A stretch of 64,000 nt of DNA, from NCBI RefSeq assembly GCF_004348345.1, contig NZ_SMJZ01000002.1:50862-114861 (forward strand). The letters run 5' to 3'. Source of the stretch: Nonomuraea longispora (lineage in GTDB: Bacteria; Actinomycetota; Actinomycetes; Streptosporangiales; Streptosporangiaceae). The translations under genes were made by a program, and so were the position numbers. The notes under the pieces were generated by a model. That model saw nothing but the letters and a program-made list of their open reading frames with translations, made no database searches and was not told the origin of the DNA. Positions within the stretch are counted from its first letter, which is position 1, and each line of letters begins with the position of its first letter. This document shows, in pieces, positions 24,805 to 34,530 of the stretch.

Positions 24805-26277
24805 TCAGCGGTCGCTCTTCTGCCAGGGCATCGCCGTCCTGCTGTGCCAGTAGCCGTACGAGAAATAGAGCACGACACCGATGATCATCCAGATGACGAA
24901 CCGCAGCCATGTCTGCGCCGGCAGGTTGAGCATCAGGTAGAGGCAGGCCAGCACGGACAGGATCGGCAGCACCGGCACCAGCGGTGCCCTGAACGCCCGC
25001 GGCAGGTCCGGCCTGGTGTGCCTGAGCACCACCACGCCGATCGAGACCACCACGAACGCGAAGAGCGTGCCGATGTTCACCAGCTCGGCCAGCTCTCCGA
25101 ACGACACGAACCCGGCCAGCGCCATCGTGACCAGCCCGATGAGGACCGTGAGCCGGAACGGCGTGCCGAAACGCGGATTGACCCTGGCCATCGAGCGCGG
25201 CAGCAGCCCGTCGCGGCACATCGCGAAGAGCACCCGGGTCTGGCCCAGCAGCAGGACGAGCACCACCGTCGTCAGGCCGGCCAGCGCGCCCACGCTGATG
25301 ATGCCGGCCAGCCACGGCTGGCCGACCGCGATGAAGGCGTCCGACAGCGGCGCCGACGTGCTCAGCTCGCTGTAGCGCTGCATGCCGACGACGACGATGG
25401 AGACGGCGACGTACAGGAGCGTGCAGATCCCCAGCGAGCCGAGGATGCCGCGCGGCACGTCGCGCTGCGGCCTCACGGTCTCCTCCGCGGCGGTGGCCAC
25501 GATGTCGAAGCCGATGAACGCGAAGAACACGATGGCCGCGGCCGAGAAGATGCCGATCACGCCGAACGCGACCGGCGTGATGCCGAACAGCAGCTGGATC
25601 AGCGGTGCCTTCGTGCCTTCCACACGCGGCGTGGCCACCGCCTCGGGGATGAACGGCGTGTAGTTGGCGCCCTTGATGAAGAACAGCCCGGCCACGATGA
25701 CGAGCAGCACCACGGCGACCTTCGTGATCACCAGGATGAGGTTGACGCGTGAGGACAGCTTGATGCCGACCGCCAGGACCGTCGTGAGGACGGCGACGAT
25801 GACGACGGCGGGCAGGTTGACCACGGGATCGTCACCGGCGATCGTGGCGGGCAGCCCCAGGCCGGCGGAGGCCAGCATCGAGGCGAAATAGCCCGACCAG
25901 CCCACCGCCACCACGGCGGCGGCCAGCGCCAGCTCCAGGACCAGGTCCCAGCCGATCACCCACGCGGGGAACTCTCCCAGTGTGGCGAAGGAGAAGGTGT
26001 AGGCGGACCCCGCCACCGGGATCGTGGAGGCGAACTCGGCGTAGCACAGCGCCGCCAGGGCGCAGACGACGGCCGCGACGACGAAGGAGAGGGCCACCGC
26101 CGGGCCGGCCAGTTCCTTGGCAACCTGGCCGGTGAGCACGAAGATTCCTGTGCCGACGATCACGCCGATGCCGAAGACCGTCAGGTCCGTGGCCGTCAGG
26201 CGTTTGCGCAGCTGGTGTTCGGGGGCTTCGGTGTCGCTGATCGACTGCTCGACGCTCTTCGTGCGAAAGATGTCCAC
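24805..26277 (-). CDS. APC-superfamily amino acid permease
   Basis: The 490-residue protein has about twelve membrane segments and the APC consensus near the N-terminus (GIGVIVGTGIFVLTGQVA), plus CYAEFASTIPVAGSAYTF in helix three. It resembles the cationic amino acid transporter branch (YfnA/CAT-like), which has broad cationic or branched-chain specificity; the substrate is not decided by sequence. A 30-residue cytoplasmic N-terminus and a short basic tail (HSRTAMPWQKSDR) flank the core. GTG 26277 follows GGAAGGAT. It stands alone, 62 bases downstream of dxs, and may be transcribed with it. Confidence 0.9.
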   Translation of the reverse strand: MDIFRTKSVEQSISDTEAPEHQLRKRLTATDLTVFGIGVIVGTGIFVLTGQVAKELAGPAVALSFVVAAVVCALAALCYAEFASTIPVAGSAYTFSFATLGEFPAWVIGWDLVLELALAAAVVAVGWSGYFASMLASAGLGLPATIAGDDPVVNLPAVVIVAVLTTVLAVGIKLSSRVNLILVITKVAVVLLVIVAGLFFIKGANYTPFIPEAVATPRVEGTKAPLIQLLFGITPVAFGVIGIFSAAAIVFFAFIGFDIVATAAEETVRPQRDVPRGILGSLGICTLLYVAVSIVVVGMQRYSELSTSAPLSDAFIAVGQPWLAGIISVGALAGLTTVVLVLLLGQTRVLFAMCRDGLLPRSMARVNPRFGTPFRLTVLIGLVTMALAGFVSFGELAELVNIGTLFAFVVVSIGVVVLRHTRPDLPRAFRAPLVPVLPILSVLACLYLMLNLPAQTWLRFVIWMIIGVVLYFSYGYWHSRTAMPWQKSDR

Positions 26278-26339
26278 GATCAGCGATCCTTCCCACGCCC
26301 CCGGCCGTCATGCGCCGCCGGGGGCATGGTCGGGGGTGT

Positions 26340-28253
26340 TCAGTGGCGGGCGGGCTCCTCTGCCTGGGCGCGCCTGGCGACCGCCTCGGTGATCTGGCGA
26401 GCGAGGTCCTGGCCGGTCAGGCCGATGCGGCTGAGGATCGCGGCCCGCTTGGCGTGGTCGAGGAACTCCTGCGGGATGCCGAAGGTGCGGACGGGCACGT
26501 CGACGTCGGCGTCGCGCAGCAGGCGGGCCACGGCGTCGCCGACCGCGCCCACCCGGCCGTTGTCCTCGACGACGGCCACCAGCTTGTGCTGCTCGGCCGC
26601 CGGCGCGAGCGCCTCGTCGAGCGGCTTGACCCAGCGCGGGTCGACCACGGTGGTCGCGATGCCCTGGGCGTCGAGCAGGACCGCCGCCTCCATGCAGACC
26701 TGCGCCATCGGGCCCACGCCGACCAGCAGCACGTCGGGCTCGGGCTCCTGCCCGCCCTCCGCGTCGCCCTTCGGGGCACGCAGCACGTCCATCTCGCCCA
26801 GCCGGCCGACCGCGTCGAGCGTCGCGGCGATCGGGCCCTTCGGGAAGCGCAGCACGGTCGGGCCGTCGGAGACCTCCACGGCCTCGCGCAGCAGCTCGGT
26901 CAGCCGGTCGCCGTCGCGCGGCACCGCGACCCTGAGGCCGGGCACCACCTGGAGGATGGACAGATCCCACATGCCGTTGTGGCTGGCGCCGTCGTCGCCC
27001 GTGACGCCCGCCCGGTCGAGCACGACGGTGACCGGCAGCCGATGCAGGGCGACGTCCAGGAGGAGCTGGTCGAACGCGCGGTTGAGGAAGGTGGCGTAGA
27101 GGGCCACCACCGGGTGCAGGCCGCCGAGAGCGAGACCTGCGGCGCTGGTGAGCGCGTGCTGCTCGGCGATGCCGACGTCGTAGATGCGGTCGGGGTAGGC
27201 CTCGGCGAAGCTGTTGAGGCCCGTCGGGTGCAGCATGGCCGCGGTGATCGCGACCAGGTCGTCGCGCTCCTTGCCGAGCCGGACCAGCTCCTCGCTGAAC
27301 ACGTTGGTCCAGATGCGGCCCTTGGGCTTCTCCGCGCCGGTGGCCCGGTCGAAGGCGCCGGGCGAGTGGAACTGGTCCTCGTCGTGGTCCTCGGCGGGGG
27401 CGTAGCCGCGGCCCTTCTGGGTGAGCGCGTGCACGATGACGGGCCCCCGGAAGCCGCGGGCCTTGCGCAGCGCCGCCTCCATGGCCTGCTCGTCGTGGCC
27501 GTCGATGGGCCCGACGTATTTCAGGCCGAGGTCCTCGAACATCACCTGCGGCGCGATGACGTCCTTGACGCCCTTCTTGAAGCCGTGGAGCGCGTCGTAG
27601 AGGACCGGAACGTTGCCGATCTTGTCTTTCACGTATTCGAGCACGTCCTCGTAGTGGCGGTTGACCCGCAGCGAGGACAGGTGGGAGGCCAGGCCGCCGA
27701 TGGTGGGCGAGTAGGAGCGGCCGTTGTCGTTGACCACGATGACGACCGGCAGGTCCTTGATGGCGGCGATGTTGTTGAGCGCCTCCCAGGCCATGCCGCC
27801 GGTCAGCGCGCCGTCACCGATCACGGCGACCACCGTGCGGTCGCGCTCGCCGCGCAGCTTGAACGCCTTGGCCAGGCCGTCGGCGTAGGACAGCGCGGTC
27901 GAGGCGTGGGAGTTCTCGACGAAGTCGTGCTCCGACTCGGCCCTGCTCGGGTAGCCCGACAGGCCGCCCTCCTGCTTCAGCGCGTCGAACCCGGACGCGC
28001 GGCCGGTGAGGAGCTTGTGCACGTACGCCTGGTGGCCGGTGTCCCAGACGACCGGGTCGGCCGGCGAGTCGAAGACCCGGTGCACGGCGATGGTCAGCTC
28101 GACCACGCCGAGGTTGGGGCCCAGGTGGCCGCCGTACTTCGCGCACGAGTCGACGAGCAGGTCACGGATCTCCCCCGCGAGCCGCGGCAACTCCTCCACA
28201 GTGAGCCGTTTGACGTCCTGCGGTCCCTTTACCGAGCCCAGCAACCCGCTCAC
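26340..28253 (-). CDS. dxs: 1-deoxy-D-xylulose-5-phosphate synthase
   Basis: Dxs condenses pyruvate and glyceraldehyde 3-phosphate, using thiamine diphosphate, in the first step of the MEP isoprenoid route. The 637-residue protein has the usual length. It shows [16 protein letters not shown], the thiamine-diphosphate motif [19 protein letters not shown], the transketolase central-domain glutamate in [15 protein letters not shown], and the C-terminal domain. GTG 28253 is the standard start (MSGLLGSV). It diverges from the metallopeptidase gene at 28377 across a 123-base promoter region. No other MEP genes are in the window. Confidence 0.95.
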   Translation of the reverse strand: MSGLLGSVKGPQDVKRLTVEELPRLAGEIRDLLVDSCAKYGGHLGPNLGVVELTIAVHRVFDSPADPVVWDTGHQAYVHKLLTGRASGFDALKQEGGLSGYPSRAESEHDFVENSHASTALSYADGLAKAFKLRGERDRTVVAVIGDGALTGGMAWEALNNIAAIKDLPVVIVVNDNGRSYSPTIGGLASHLSSLRVNRHYEDVLEYVKDKIGNVPVLYDALHGFKKGVKDVIAPQVMFEDLGLKYVGPIDGHDEQAMEAALRKARGFRGPVIVHALTQKGRGYAPAEDHDEDQFHSPGAFDRATGAEKPKGRIWTNVFSEELVRLGKERDDLVAITAAMLHPTGLNSFAEAYPDRIYDVGIAEQHALTSAAGLALGGLHPVVALYATFLNRAFDQLLLDVALHRLPVTVVLDRAGVTGDDGASHNGMWDLSILQVVPGLRVAVPRDGDRLTELLREAVEVSDGPTVLRFPKGPIAATLDAVGRLGEMDVLRAPKGDAEGGQEPEPDVLLVGVGPMAQVCMEAAVLLDAQGIATTVVDPRWVKPLDEALAPAAEQHKLVAVVEDNGRVGAVGDAVARLLRDADVDVPVRTFGIPQEFLDHAKRAAILSRIGLTGQDLARQITEAVARRAQAEEPARH

Positions 28254-28376
28254 GGATCCGACTCCCCTCTGCTCTTGTCCGCCGATTCCCCGAGTGTAGT
28301 TCGCGGACGCCTCACTGACTCCATCAAGTCAAACCCACCCCGGTATGTCCGATCTTGACCTACTCTTTCGTTACCT

Positions 28377-29264
28377 ATGAACTCCGTCCACAAAACTAAA
28401 CTCGCAGCACTTGTGGCCGCCGCACTGGCTCTTTCCCTGGCAGCGGCCGGTCTGGTGCTCGTCTTGGTGGACGTGACCATGACGCCGGAGGGGTTACGCA
28501 ACGAGGCCCAGCAGCTCGCCGCCCCTCCCTCACGTGCCGCGGGCCAGCAGGCGCGGGTGCCCGACCTCGGCAAGGCGGCGGCGATCCGTAATCCGCTCTA
28601 CAGGACCGGGCGGCTCACCGACGTCGACTGCCGCCCCGGCCCCCTTCCCGCCAGGAGCATCACCGCGTACCGGCGTTTCCTGACCCGCGTGACCGCGTGC
28701 CTGAACCGGGTGTGGGGCCTGCAGTTCCGCAAGGCGGAGATGACCTTCGCCAAACCGCGGCTGCGCATCATCACCCGGAGAGTCAAGACGCCCTGCGGGG
28801 TGTGGAACGCCGGCGCCGACGGCGTCTACTGCTCCACCGACCGCACCATCTACCTCATGATCAGCAAGGACCAGCTACGCAACCCGTTCCCCCTCGGGAT
28901 CACCCGGCTGATCGCCCACGAGTACGGCCACCACGTGCAGCAGATCTCCGGTATCTGGAACTATTACTGGACGGCCAGAACCCTCGCGGGCAAGACCAGG
29001 CGGCTGCTGCTCTCACGCAAGTCCGAGCTCCAGGCCGAGTGTTTCTCCGCCGCCTTCATGCGCACGATGCGGGGCTCCGAGCTGGTCTCCACCGCCGACT
29101 GGGCCTACACCGTGGAGTGGTTCAGGAAGAACGGCGCCAAGGGCTGGCCCCAGAACGACCACGGCAAGGGGCCCACGCAGGCGGCCTGGATGTCACGCGG
29201 GTTCAAGCGCGGCACACCGGGCGCGTGCAACACCTGGGCCACCGCGTCCCGTAACGTCAGATGA
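28377..29264 (+). CDS. Neutral zinc metallopeptidase, membrane-anchored or secreted
   Basis: The 295-residue protein matches the neutral zinc metallopeptidase family (YpfJ-like). The zinc site is H-E-Y-G-H-H, followed by the downstream S-E-L-Q-A-E-C motif that supplies the third ligand. An N-terminal hydrophobic segment (LAALVAAALALSLAAAGLVLVLV) acts as anchor or signal. Conserved cysteines (CGVW, VYCS, AECFS, ACNTW) suggest disulfides outside the cell. The family includes no well-studied substrate. A second member starts 16 bases after its stop, and a broken third copy lies at 35819-36268. Confidence 0.88.
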   Translation: MNSVHKTKLAALVAAALALSLAAAGLVLVLVDVTMTPEGLRNEAQQLAAPPSRAAGQQARVPDLGKAAAIRNPLYRTGRLTDVDCRPGPLPARSITAYRRFLTRVTACLNRVWGLQFRKAEMTFAKPRLRIITRRVKTPCGVWNAGADGVYCSTDRTIYLMISKDQLRNPFPLGITRLIAHEYGHHVQQISGIWNYYWTARTLAGKTRRLLLSRKSELQAECFSAAFMRTMRGSELVSTADWAYTVEWFRKNGAKGWPQNDHGKGPTQAAWMSRGFKRGTPGACNTWATASRNVR

Positions 29265-29280
29265 TCTAAGATCCGCCATC

Positions 29281-30030
29281 GTGCGCTTATCCCACTTAGC
29301 GGCAGCCGTGTGCGTGGTCGCCGGTCTGCTCCTGCCGGGCCCCGCCCGCGCGGCGCAACGAGAGGCGCCCGCCGGGCTGCCCGGAGAGATGAGCGGCACC
29401 GGCCTGCCGCTCCTGTGCGACATTCCCGACATCCGACTGGGCAGCGTGGCCTCGCTCAGGTCGTTCCACCGCGCGATGGCCGACTGCGCCGACCGGTTCT
29501 GGGCCGTCACGTTCGCCGTGGCCGGACTGGCCTACACGCCGCCCGAGCTGTCCGTCACGACGGGAACCGGCTCGGTGTGCGGCGCGATCACCGACCACGG
29601 CGCACAGTACTGCCCGGACCAGCAGACGATCGTCGTCCGGATCATGCAGGACGAGCTGCGCGACCCGTTCAGGATGAACATCGCGCACTCCGTCGCCCAC
29701 GAGTGGGGACACCACGTGCAGCGGCTCACCGGCGTGCTCGACGCGTACAACGCGCTGTACCAGCCGGCCTCCGGACAGGCGCGGAACCTGCTGAACCACC
29801 GGCTGGAGATGCAGGCCGAGTGCTACGCGGGCGTCTTCTACAGCGCCGCGCTGGACTCGATCGGCCCCGGCATCGCGTGGGAGGCGTGGCTCAGGGCCGT
29901 GAGCGAGGCGGACGAGAGCCAGGCCCACGGCAGGCCCGGCAACCTGGCGGCCTGGCAGGACCGCGGGTACCGCGGCGGGGCGACCGGCCACTGCGACACC
30001 TGGACGGCGGGCGACTCCGCGGTCGCCTGA
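29281..30030 (+). CDS. Secreted neutral zinc metallopeptidase, second copy
   Basis: The 249-residue precursor has a signal peptide (about 1-24, ending LLLPGPARAA) and the same family layout as its neighbour: TGSVCGAITDHGAQYC, D-P-F ahead of the zinc site H-E-W-G-H-H, and EMQAECYAG as third-ligand motif, ending with HCDTWTAG. It differs strongly outside these motifs, so it is an old duplicate rather than a recent one. GTG 29281 is 16 bases after the neighbour's stop, with no clear ribosome site, which suggests coupled translation. The role is unknown. Confidence 0.87.
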   Translation: MRLSHLAAAVCVVAGLLLPGPARAAQREAPAGLPGEMSGTGLPLLCDIPDIRLGSVASLRSFHRAMADCADRFWAVTFAVAGLAYTPPELSVTTGTGSVCGAITDHGAQYCPDQQTIVVRIMQDELRDPFRMNIAHSVAHEWGHHVQRLTGVLDAYNALYQPASGQARNLLNHRLEMQAECYAGVFYSAALDSIGPGIAWEAWLRAVSEADESQAHGRPGNLAAWQDRGYRGGATGHCDTWTAGDSAVA

Positions 30031-30062
30031 TCGCGGGCACCTGACCACGGACGAGGCGGCCC

Positions 30063-31265
30063 TCAGGCGTTGGCGCGGGCCAGGACCTCCAGCGGGTCGG
30101 ACAGCACGTGGGCGAAGGCGAGCTCGGCCGCCCCCACCAGGGTCGCGGCGTCGCCCAGGGCCGACGTGCGCAGCCGCAGCCGGTCGCGCTGCGGCGCCAT
30201 GGCGTGCAGCGTGAGCTGCGTGCGCACCTGCGCGGCCGAGCCGAGATAGATCTCCCGCAACATCCCGCCGAAGATCAGCATCTCCGGGTTGAAGATGTTC
30301 ACCAGGTTCGCGACGCCGAGCCCGAGCCACTCGCCGACCCTCTTCAGGCCCTCCTGCGCCCCGATGTCGCCGCGGTCGGCGGCCTCCACCACGGCCCTGA
30401 CCGCGTCCCTGCCCTGCTGAGCGCCGAACCGGCCGGCCGACTCCAGCAGCGCCCGCTCTCCCACCTCCGCCTCCAGGCAGCCGCTGGAGCCGCAGCCGCA
30501 GGCGCGGCCGCCCGGGTTGACGACCATGTGGCCGACCTCCCCGCCGTAGCCGTCGTGGCCGCCGAGCAGATGGCCGCCCGCGATGATCCCGCCGCCGATA
30601 CCGACGTCGCCGTGCAGGTAGATGAGGTCCTTGACGGCCGCGCCGACCCCGCGGCTGTGCTCGGCGAGCGCGCCCAGGTTGGCGTCGTTGCCCACACTGA
30701 CCGGCAGCCCCAGGCCCAGCCTGCGGTCCAGTTCCTCGCCGAACGGCACCTCCCCGTCCAGCAGGTTGGGGCCGAACGTCACCACGCCGTCGGCCTTGCG
30801 CACGCCGCCGGACACGGCCGCCGCCGCGCCGACGCACACCGTGTCGGCCCTGGTCCTGCGCCGCATCTGCCGGGCGAACCCTGACAACGTCGCGGCCAGC
30901 TCGTCCAGCTTGAACCGGCTCCGGTCGCGCGGGACCTCCCTGCGGTCGAGGATGACCCCGCCCAGCCCCACACGTGCGACCGCGAGCCGGTCGGGGCCCA
31001 CGTCGAACGCGAACACGTAGACCCGCGCCGACTCGGGCCGCACCACGAGCGAGGGCCGCCCGGCACGGCGCGTTTCGCGCGGCAGTTCCTCGCGTACCAG
31101 CCCCGCGGCGGTGAGGTCGGAGGTCAGGGCCATGATGGTGCTCCGGTTGAGCCCCATCCTGGACGTGAGCTCGGCGCGCGAGATCGGCCCGCCCAGGTGC
31201 ACATGCCGGAGCAGCGCGCCGAGATTGTGGCGCCTGATGTCCTCTTGAGACGGTCCGGCACGCAT
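30063..31265 (-). CDS. ROK-family transcriptional repressor
   Basis: The 400-residue protein joins an N-terminal winged helix (ISRAELTSRMGLNRSTIMALTSDL) to a ROK sugar-kinase-like domain. The latter has GNDANLGALAEH, the sugar-binding GGEVGHM, and the zinc motif G-R-A-C-G-C-G-S-S-G-C-L-E. Such XylR/NagC-type proteins repress sugar uptake operons until the sugar binds. It is the last gene of a leftward run (binding protein, ATPase, permease, ROK), strongly suggesting it controls this transporter. ATG 31265 (MRAGPSQED) has AAGGA eleven bases upstream. Candidate operators with TTGTT/AACAA arms lie upstream of the binding-protein gene. Confidence 0.9.
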   Translation of the reverse strand: MRAGPSQEDIRRHNLGALLRHVHLGGPISRAELTSRMGLNRSTIMALTSDLTAAGLVREELPRETRRAGRPSLVVRPESARVYVFAFDVGPDRLAVARVGLGGVILDRREVPRDRSRFKLDELAATLSGFARQMRRRTRADTVCVGAAAAVSGGVRKADGVVTFGPNLLDGEVPFGEELDRRLGLGLPVSVGNDANLGALAEHSRGVGAAVKDLIYLHGDVGIGGGIIAGGHLLGGHDGYGGEVGHMVVNPGGRACGCGSSGCLEAEVGERALLESAGRFGAQQGRDAVRAVVEAADRGDIGAQEGLKRVGEWLGLGVANLVNIFNPEMLIFGGMLREIYLGSAAQVRTQLTLHAMAPQRDRLRLRTSALGDAATLVGAAELAFAHVLSDPLEVLARANA

Positions 31266-31300
31266 GGTCTGGAGTTCCTTCAGGGGCTGCGAGTCGCTGA

Positions 31301-32563
31301 TCACCTTAATCCAGCGGCCGCCGCCCGCTTGCGCGCCAGGGCGTCGACACCCGCGGCGAGCAGCAGGACGGATCCGGTGACCAGGTATTTCACACTGGCC
31401 CCGTACCCCATCAGGCCCATGCCGTTCTCGATCACGGCCACCACCGCGCCGCCCATCACGGCGTCCAGCACCCTGCCCTTGCCGCCGAACAGGCTCGTGC
31501 CGCCGATGACGGCCGCGCCCACCGCGTACAGCAGGACGGAACTGCCGCCCGTGTTCGGGTCGACGGAACTTGCCCTGGACGCGGCCACGATCCCGCCGAT
31601 CGCGGCCATCGAGGAGCAGATCACGAACGCGTAGATCTTGATGCGGTCGACCGGGATGCCCGCTCGCCTCGCGGCCTCGGCGTTGCCTCCGACCGCGTAC
31701 AGGTGCCGGCCGAAACCGGTGCGGCGCAGCACCAGCGTCCACACGACCAGCAGCACCAGGATGAGCGGCACCACGATCGGCACGCCCGTGAGCGAGACCA
31801 GCTCGGGGTTGCGGCTGCGCTCCAGGTTGAGCGCGAAGACCGCGAGCCCGGCGAACAGCGCCAGCATGCCCACGCGGATCGCGATCAGCGACATCGGGTC
31901 GGCGATCAGGCCGCGCTTGGCGCGGGATCTGGCCCGCCTGAGCTGCACGCCCGCGAAGACCGCCACGCAGACCGCGTAGAGCGCCCAGCCCAGCCACGGG
32001 GGCAGGTTCCTGTTCGCGATGGCGACGATCACGCTGTTCCTGATGGAGATGTTCGTGCCCTCGTCGACCAGCACCAGGACCAGGCCCTGGAAGGCGAGGA
32101 ATCCCGCCAGCGTCACCACGAACGACGGTATGCCGACCTTGGCGACCAGCCCGCCGAGCACCGTGCCGATGAGCACACCGGTGAGGATCGCGGCCACCAC
32201 GCACACGTACCAGGGCAGGCCCGCGCTGGTCAGCGTGACGGCGAGCACCGCCGCGCACACGCCGCTGGCGAAACCCGCCGACAGGTCGATCTCGCCGAGC
32301 AGCAGCACGAACACCAGGCCCATCGCGATCAGCGTGATCGCGGCCCCCTGGGTGAACAGGTTCGCGAAGTTGATCGCGGTGACGAACGAGGGCCGCGCGG
32401 CCGCGAAGACCGCGCAGAGCACCACCAGGCCGATCACCGCAGGCAGCGCGCCCATGTCGCCGCCGCGCACCCGCTGGACGTAGGCGAGGAAACTGTTGCC
32501 GATCGACGGTGACTGCGTCGCCGCGACGATCGCCTCGCCCGGTAGTTCCTTGACCTTGTTCAT
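31301..32563 (-). CDS. Sugar ABC transporter permease (XylH type)
   Basis: The 420-residue membrane protein has ten or more hydrophobic segments and belongs to the ribose/xylose branch of ABC importer permeases. GLVFVLLLGEIDLSAGF is the hallmark cytoplasmic loop (E-I-D-L-S-x-G). RRTGFGRHLYAVGGNAEAARRAGI is the coupling region, and GGTSLFGGKG is near the end. Length above 400 and the extra helices match XylH rather than RbsC. Its ATG overlaps the ATPase stop by four bases. It would form a dimeric channel with the ATPase encoded before it. Confidence 0.92.
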   Translation of the reverse strand: MNKVKELPGEAIVAATQSPSIGNSFLAYVQRVRGGDMGALPAVIGLVVLCAVFAAARPSFVTAINFANLFTQGAAITLIAMGLVFVLLLGEIDLSAGFASGVCAAVLAVTLTSAGLPWYVCVVAAILTGVLIGTVLGGLVAKVGIPSFVVTLAGFLAFQGLVLVLVDEGTNISIRNSVIVAIANRNLPPWLGWALYAVCVAVFAGVQLRRARSRAKRGLIADPMSLIAIRVGMLALFAGLAVFALNLERSRNPELVSLTGVPIVVPLILVLLVVWTLVLRRTGFGRHLYAVGGNAEAARRAGIPVDRIKIYAFVICSSMAAIGGIVAASRASSVDPNTGGSSVLLYAVGAAVIGGTSLFGGKGRVLDAVMGGAVVAVIENGMGLMGYGASVKYLVTGSVLLLAAGVDALARKRAAAAGLR

Positions 32564-33324
32564 GGCGTGACCCCGTTCTTGAGGCCGAGATCGCCGCTGC
32601 GGCCGGAGGTGATCAGTTCGACGACCTGCGCGTGCGTCACGTCGGCGGTCTTGACCTGCGCGGCCGTCCTGCCGAGGTAGAGCGCCGCGATCCGGTCGGA
32701 GACGGCGAACACGTCGTTCATGTTGTGCGAGATGAGCACGACGGCCAGCCCCGTGTCGGCCAGCCTGCGCACCAGTTCCAGCACCTGCGCGGTCTGGGCC
32801 ACGCCCAGGGCCGCGGTCGGCTCGTCGAGAATGACGACCTTGCTGTTCCACAGCACGGCCTTGGCGATGGCCACGGTCTGCCGCTGCCCGCCGGACAGGC
32901 TGGAGACCTGCTGCCTGATGGACTTCACCGTACGCACGGACAGGCTGCTGAGCGTGCGCTCGGCGAGTTCCTCCATGCTGTCCTCGTCGAGCAGCGGGCC
33001 TCGCCTGCGCTCCCTGCCGAGGAACATGTTCTGCACGATGTCGAGGTTGTCGCACAGGGCGAGGTCCTGGTAGACGATCTCGACGCCCAGCTCGCCCGCG
33101 TCGCGCGGACTGTGGACCTGGACCGGGCGGCCGTCGAAGAGGATCTCGCCGTCGTCGATCGGGTAGATGCCGCCGACGCACTTGACGAGCGTCGACTTGC
33201 CGGCGCCGTTGTCACCGACGAGCGCCGTGACCTCGCCGGCGTACGCCGACAGTTCGACCTGGTGCAGGACCTTCACCGGGCCGAAGCTCTTGTCTATCCG
33301 GCGCGCTTCAAGGAGGGGGGTCAT
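32560..33324 (-). CDS. Sugar ABC transporter ATP-binding protein, single domain
   Basis: The 254-residue ATPase has Walker A (GDNGAGKST), signature LSGGQRQTVAIAKA, Walker B (VVILDEPTAAL) and the switch histidine in LISHN. Most ribose/xylose ATPases carry two fused ABC domains of about 500 residues. This one has a single domain, like FrcA-type proteins, and must act as a homodimer. ATG 33324 follows AGGGAG; a longer reading from 33405 is not family-like. A hairpin separates it from the binding-protein gene upstream, and it overlaps the permease gene downstream. Confidence 0.92.
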   Translation of the reverse strand: MTPLLEARRIDKSFGPVKVLHQVELSAYAGEVTALVGDNGAGKSTLVKCVGGIYPIDDGEILFDGRPVQVHSPRDAGELGVEIVYQDLALCDNLDIVQNMFLGRERRRGPLLDEDSMEELAERTLSSLSVRTVKSIRQQVSSLSGGQRQTVAIAKAVLWNSKVVILDEPTAALGVAQTAQVLELVRRLADTGLAVVLISHNMNDVFAVSDRIAALYLGRTAAQVKTADVTHAQVVELITSGRSGDLGLKNGVTP

Positions 33325-33343
33325 GGGGCTCCCTAAGGAGGGC

Positions 33344-33369
33344 ACGGCCGCGCGCGTGGCGCGGGCCGT
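33344..33369 (-). terminator. Intercistronic hairpin between binding protein and ATPase genes
   Basis: ACGGCC pairs with GGCCGT, with an inner GCGC/GCGC pairing after a one-base bulge. It sits between the binding-protein stop (33381) and the ATPase start (33324). Such hairpins stabilise the upstream mRNA or stop part of the transcripts, giving more binding protein than channel. Confidence 0.55.
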
Positions 33370-33380
33370 ACCCCTTGGTC

Positions 33381-34493
33381 TTATTCGATTCCTGCCTCGG
33401 TGCACTTCTCGGCGAAGTCACCCGTGCACAGTTCCTCCTTGGTCACGAACCCGTCGGCCACCACGTCCTTGATGTTCTCGAAGTGGATGGCCTGCGGCTC
33501 CATCAGCTCCGCGGGCACGTCCTGGCCGCTCTCCGGGTCCTTGACGCTGCTGCCCGCCGTGGGCTTCTCGCCCTTGGCCAGCGCCACCGCGAGCTTGGCC
33601 GCGGCGTCGGCCTCCTTCTTGACGGCCTTGTAGACGGTCATGCACTGGTCGCCGGCGAGGATGTTCTGCAGGCCCTGCACGGTGGCGTCCTGGCCGGTGA
33701 CCGGCACCTTGCCGTTGAGGTTGTTCTTCTTCAGCACGGTGATGGCGGCGTTGCCGAGGCCGTCGTTGGCGGCCAGCACCCCGGCGATCTTCGGCTCCTG
33801 GGTCAGCATCTGCTCGAAGAGCGTCGCGGCCTGGGTGTTGTCCCAGTCGGGCACCGACTGCTCCGGGCCCTTGACGTACTCTCCGGCGTCGAACTTCGGC
33901 TTGAGCACGCCGTCGTACCCGGCCTTGAACAGGGTGGCGTTGTTGTCCGTCGGCGAGCCGTTGAGGTAGGCGACGATCGGCTTGTCCGCCTCCTTGTCGG
34001 TCAGGCACTTGGCCAGGCCCTCGCCCTGGAGCTGGCCGACCCTGGTGTTGTCGAAGCTGACGTAGTAGGCGGCGCCGCCGCCGAGCGTCAGCCGGTCGTA
34101 GTCGATGGTGGGCACGCCCTGCGCTTTGGCCTTGTCGATGACGGTCTTGCCGGTGCCGCTGTCCAGATTGACGATCATCAGGACGGTCGCGCCGTTCGTG
34201 ATCATCTGGTCGGCGATGGTCTGGAACGCCGTCTTGTCGTTCTGGGCGTTCTGGATGTCGTACTGGACGCCGGCGGCCTTGAACGCCTCTTCGAGGTACT
34301 TGCGGTCCGCCGTCTCCCACCGGGCCGAGGACTTGCTGTCCGGCAGGATGACACCGACCTTGCCCGCCGGGGCCTGTGAGGCGGTCGCGGAGTCCGTCGA
34401 CGAAGTGGTCTGACCGCTTTCGCCCCCGCAGGCGGTGAGACCGAGAGCGAGCGCGGCTGCCGCGGCGGTCATGCTGAGGATCCCCTTGCGCAT
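33381..34493 (-). CDS. Sugar ABC transporter substrate-binding lipoprotein (XylF type)
   Basis: The 370-residue protein has a lipoprotein signal with the lipobox L-T-A-C (Cys22), then a Ser/Thr-rich spacer. A type I periplasmic-binding fold follows, with KVGVILPDSKSSARWETADR, TIDYDRLTLGGGAAYYVSFDN, YLNGSPTDNNATLF and the late VTGQDATVQGLQNILAGDQCMTVYK region. These match xylose-type binding proteins, so xylose or a related pentose is the best substrate guess. It is the first gene of the operon that ends with the ROK repressor. The predicted operators lie 40-120 bases upstream. Confidence 0.93.
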   Translation of the reverse strand: MRKGILSMTAAAAALALGLTACGGESGQTTSSTDSATASQAPAGKVGVILPDSKSSARWETADRKYLEEAFKAAGVQYDIQNAQNDKTAFQTIADQMITNGATVLMIVNLDSGTGKTVIDKAKAQGVPTIDYDRLTLGGGAAYYVSFDNTRVGQLQGEGLAKCLTDKEADKPIVAYLNGSPTDNNATLFKAGYDGVLKPKFDAGEYVKGPEQSVPDWDNTQAATLFEQMLTQEPKIAGVLAANDGLGNAAITVLKKNNLNGKVPVTGQDATVQGLQNILAGDQCMTVYKAVKKEADAAAKLAVALAKGEKPTAGSSVKDPESGQDVPAELMEPQAIHFENIKDVVADGFVTKEELCTGDFAEKCTEAGIE

Positions 34494-34530
34494 GGTGCAG
34501 GGTCCTTTCTTCCGGAGGGGCCGGATGAAT

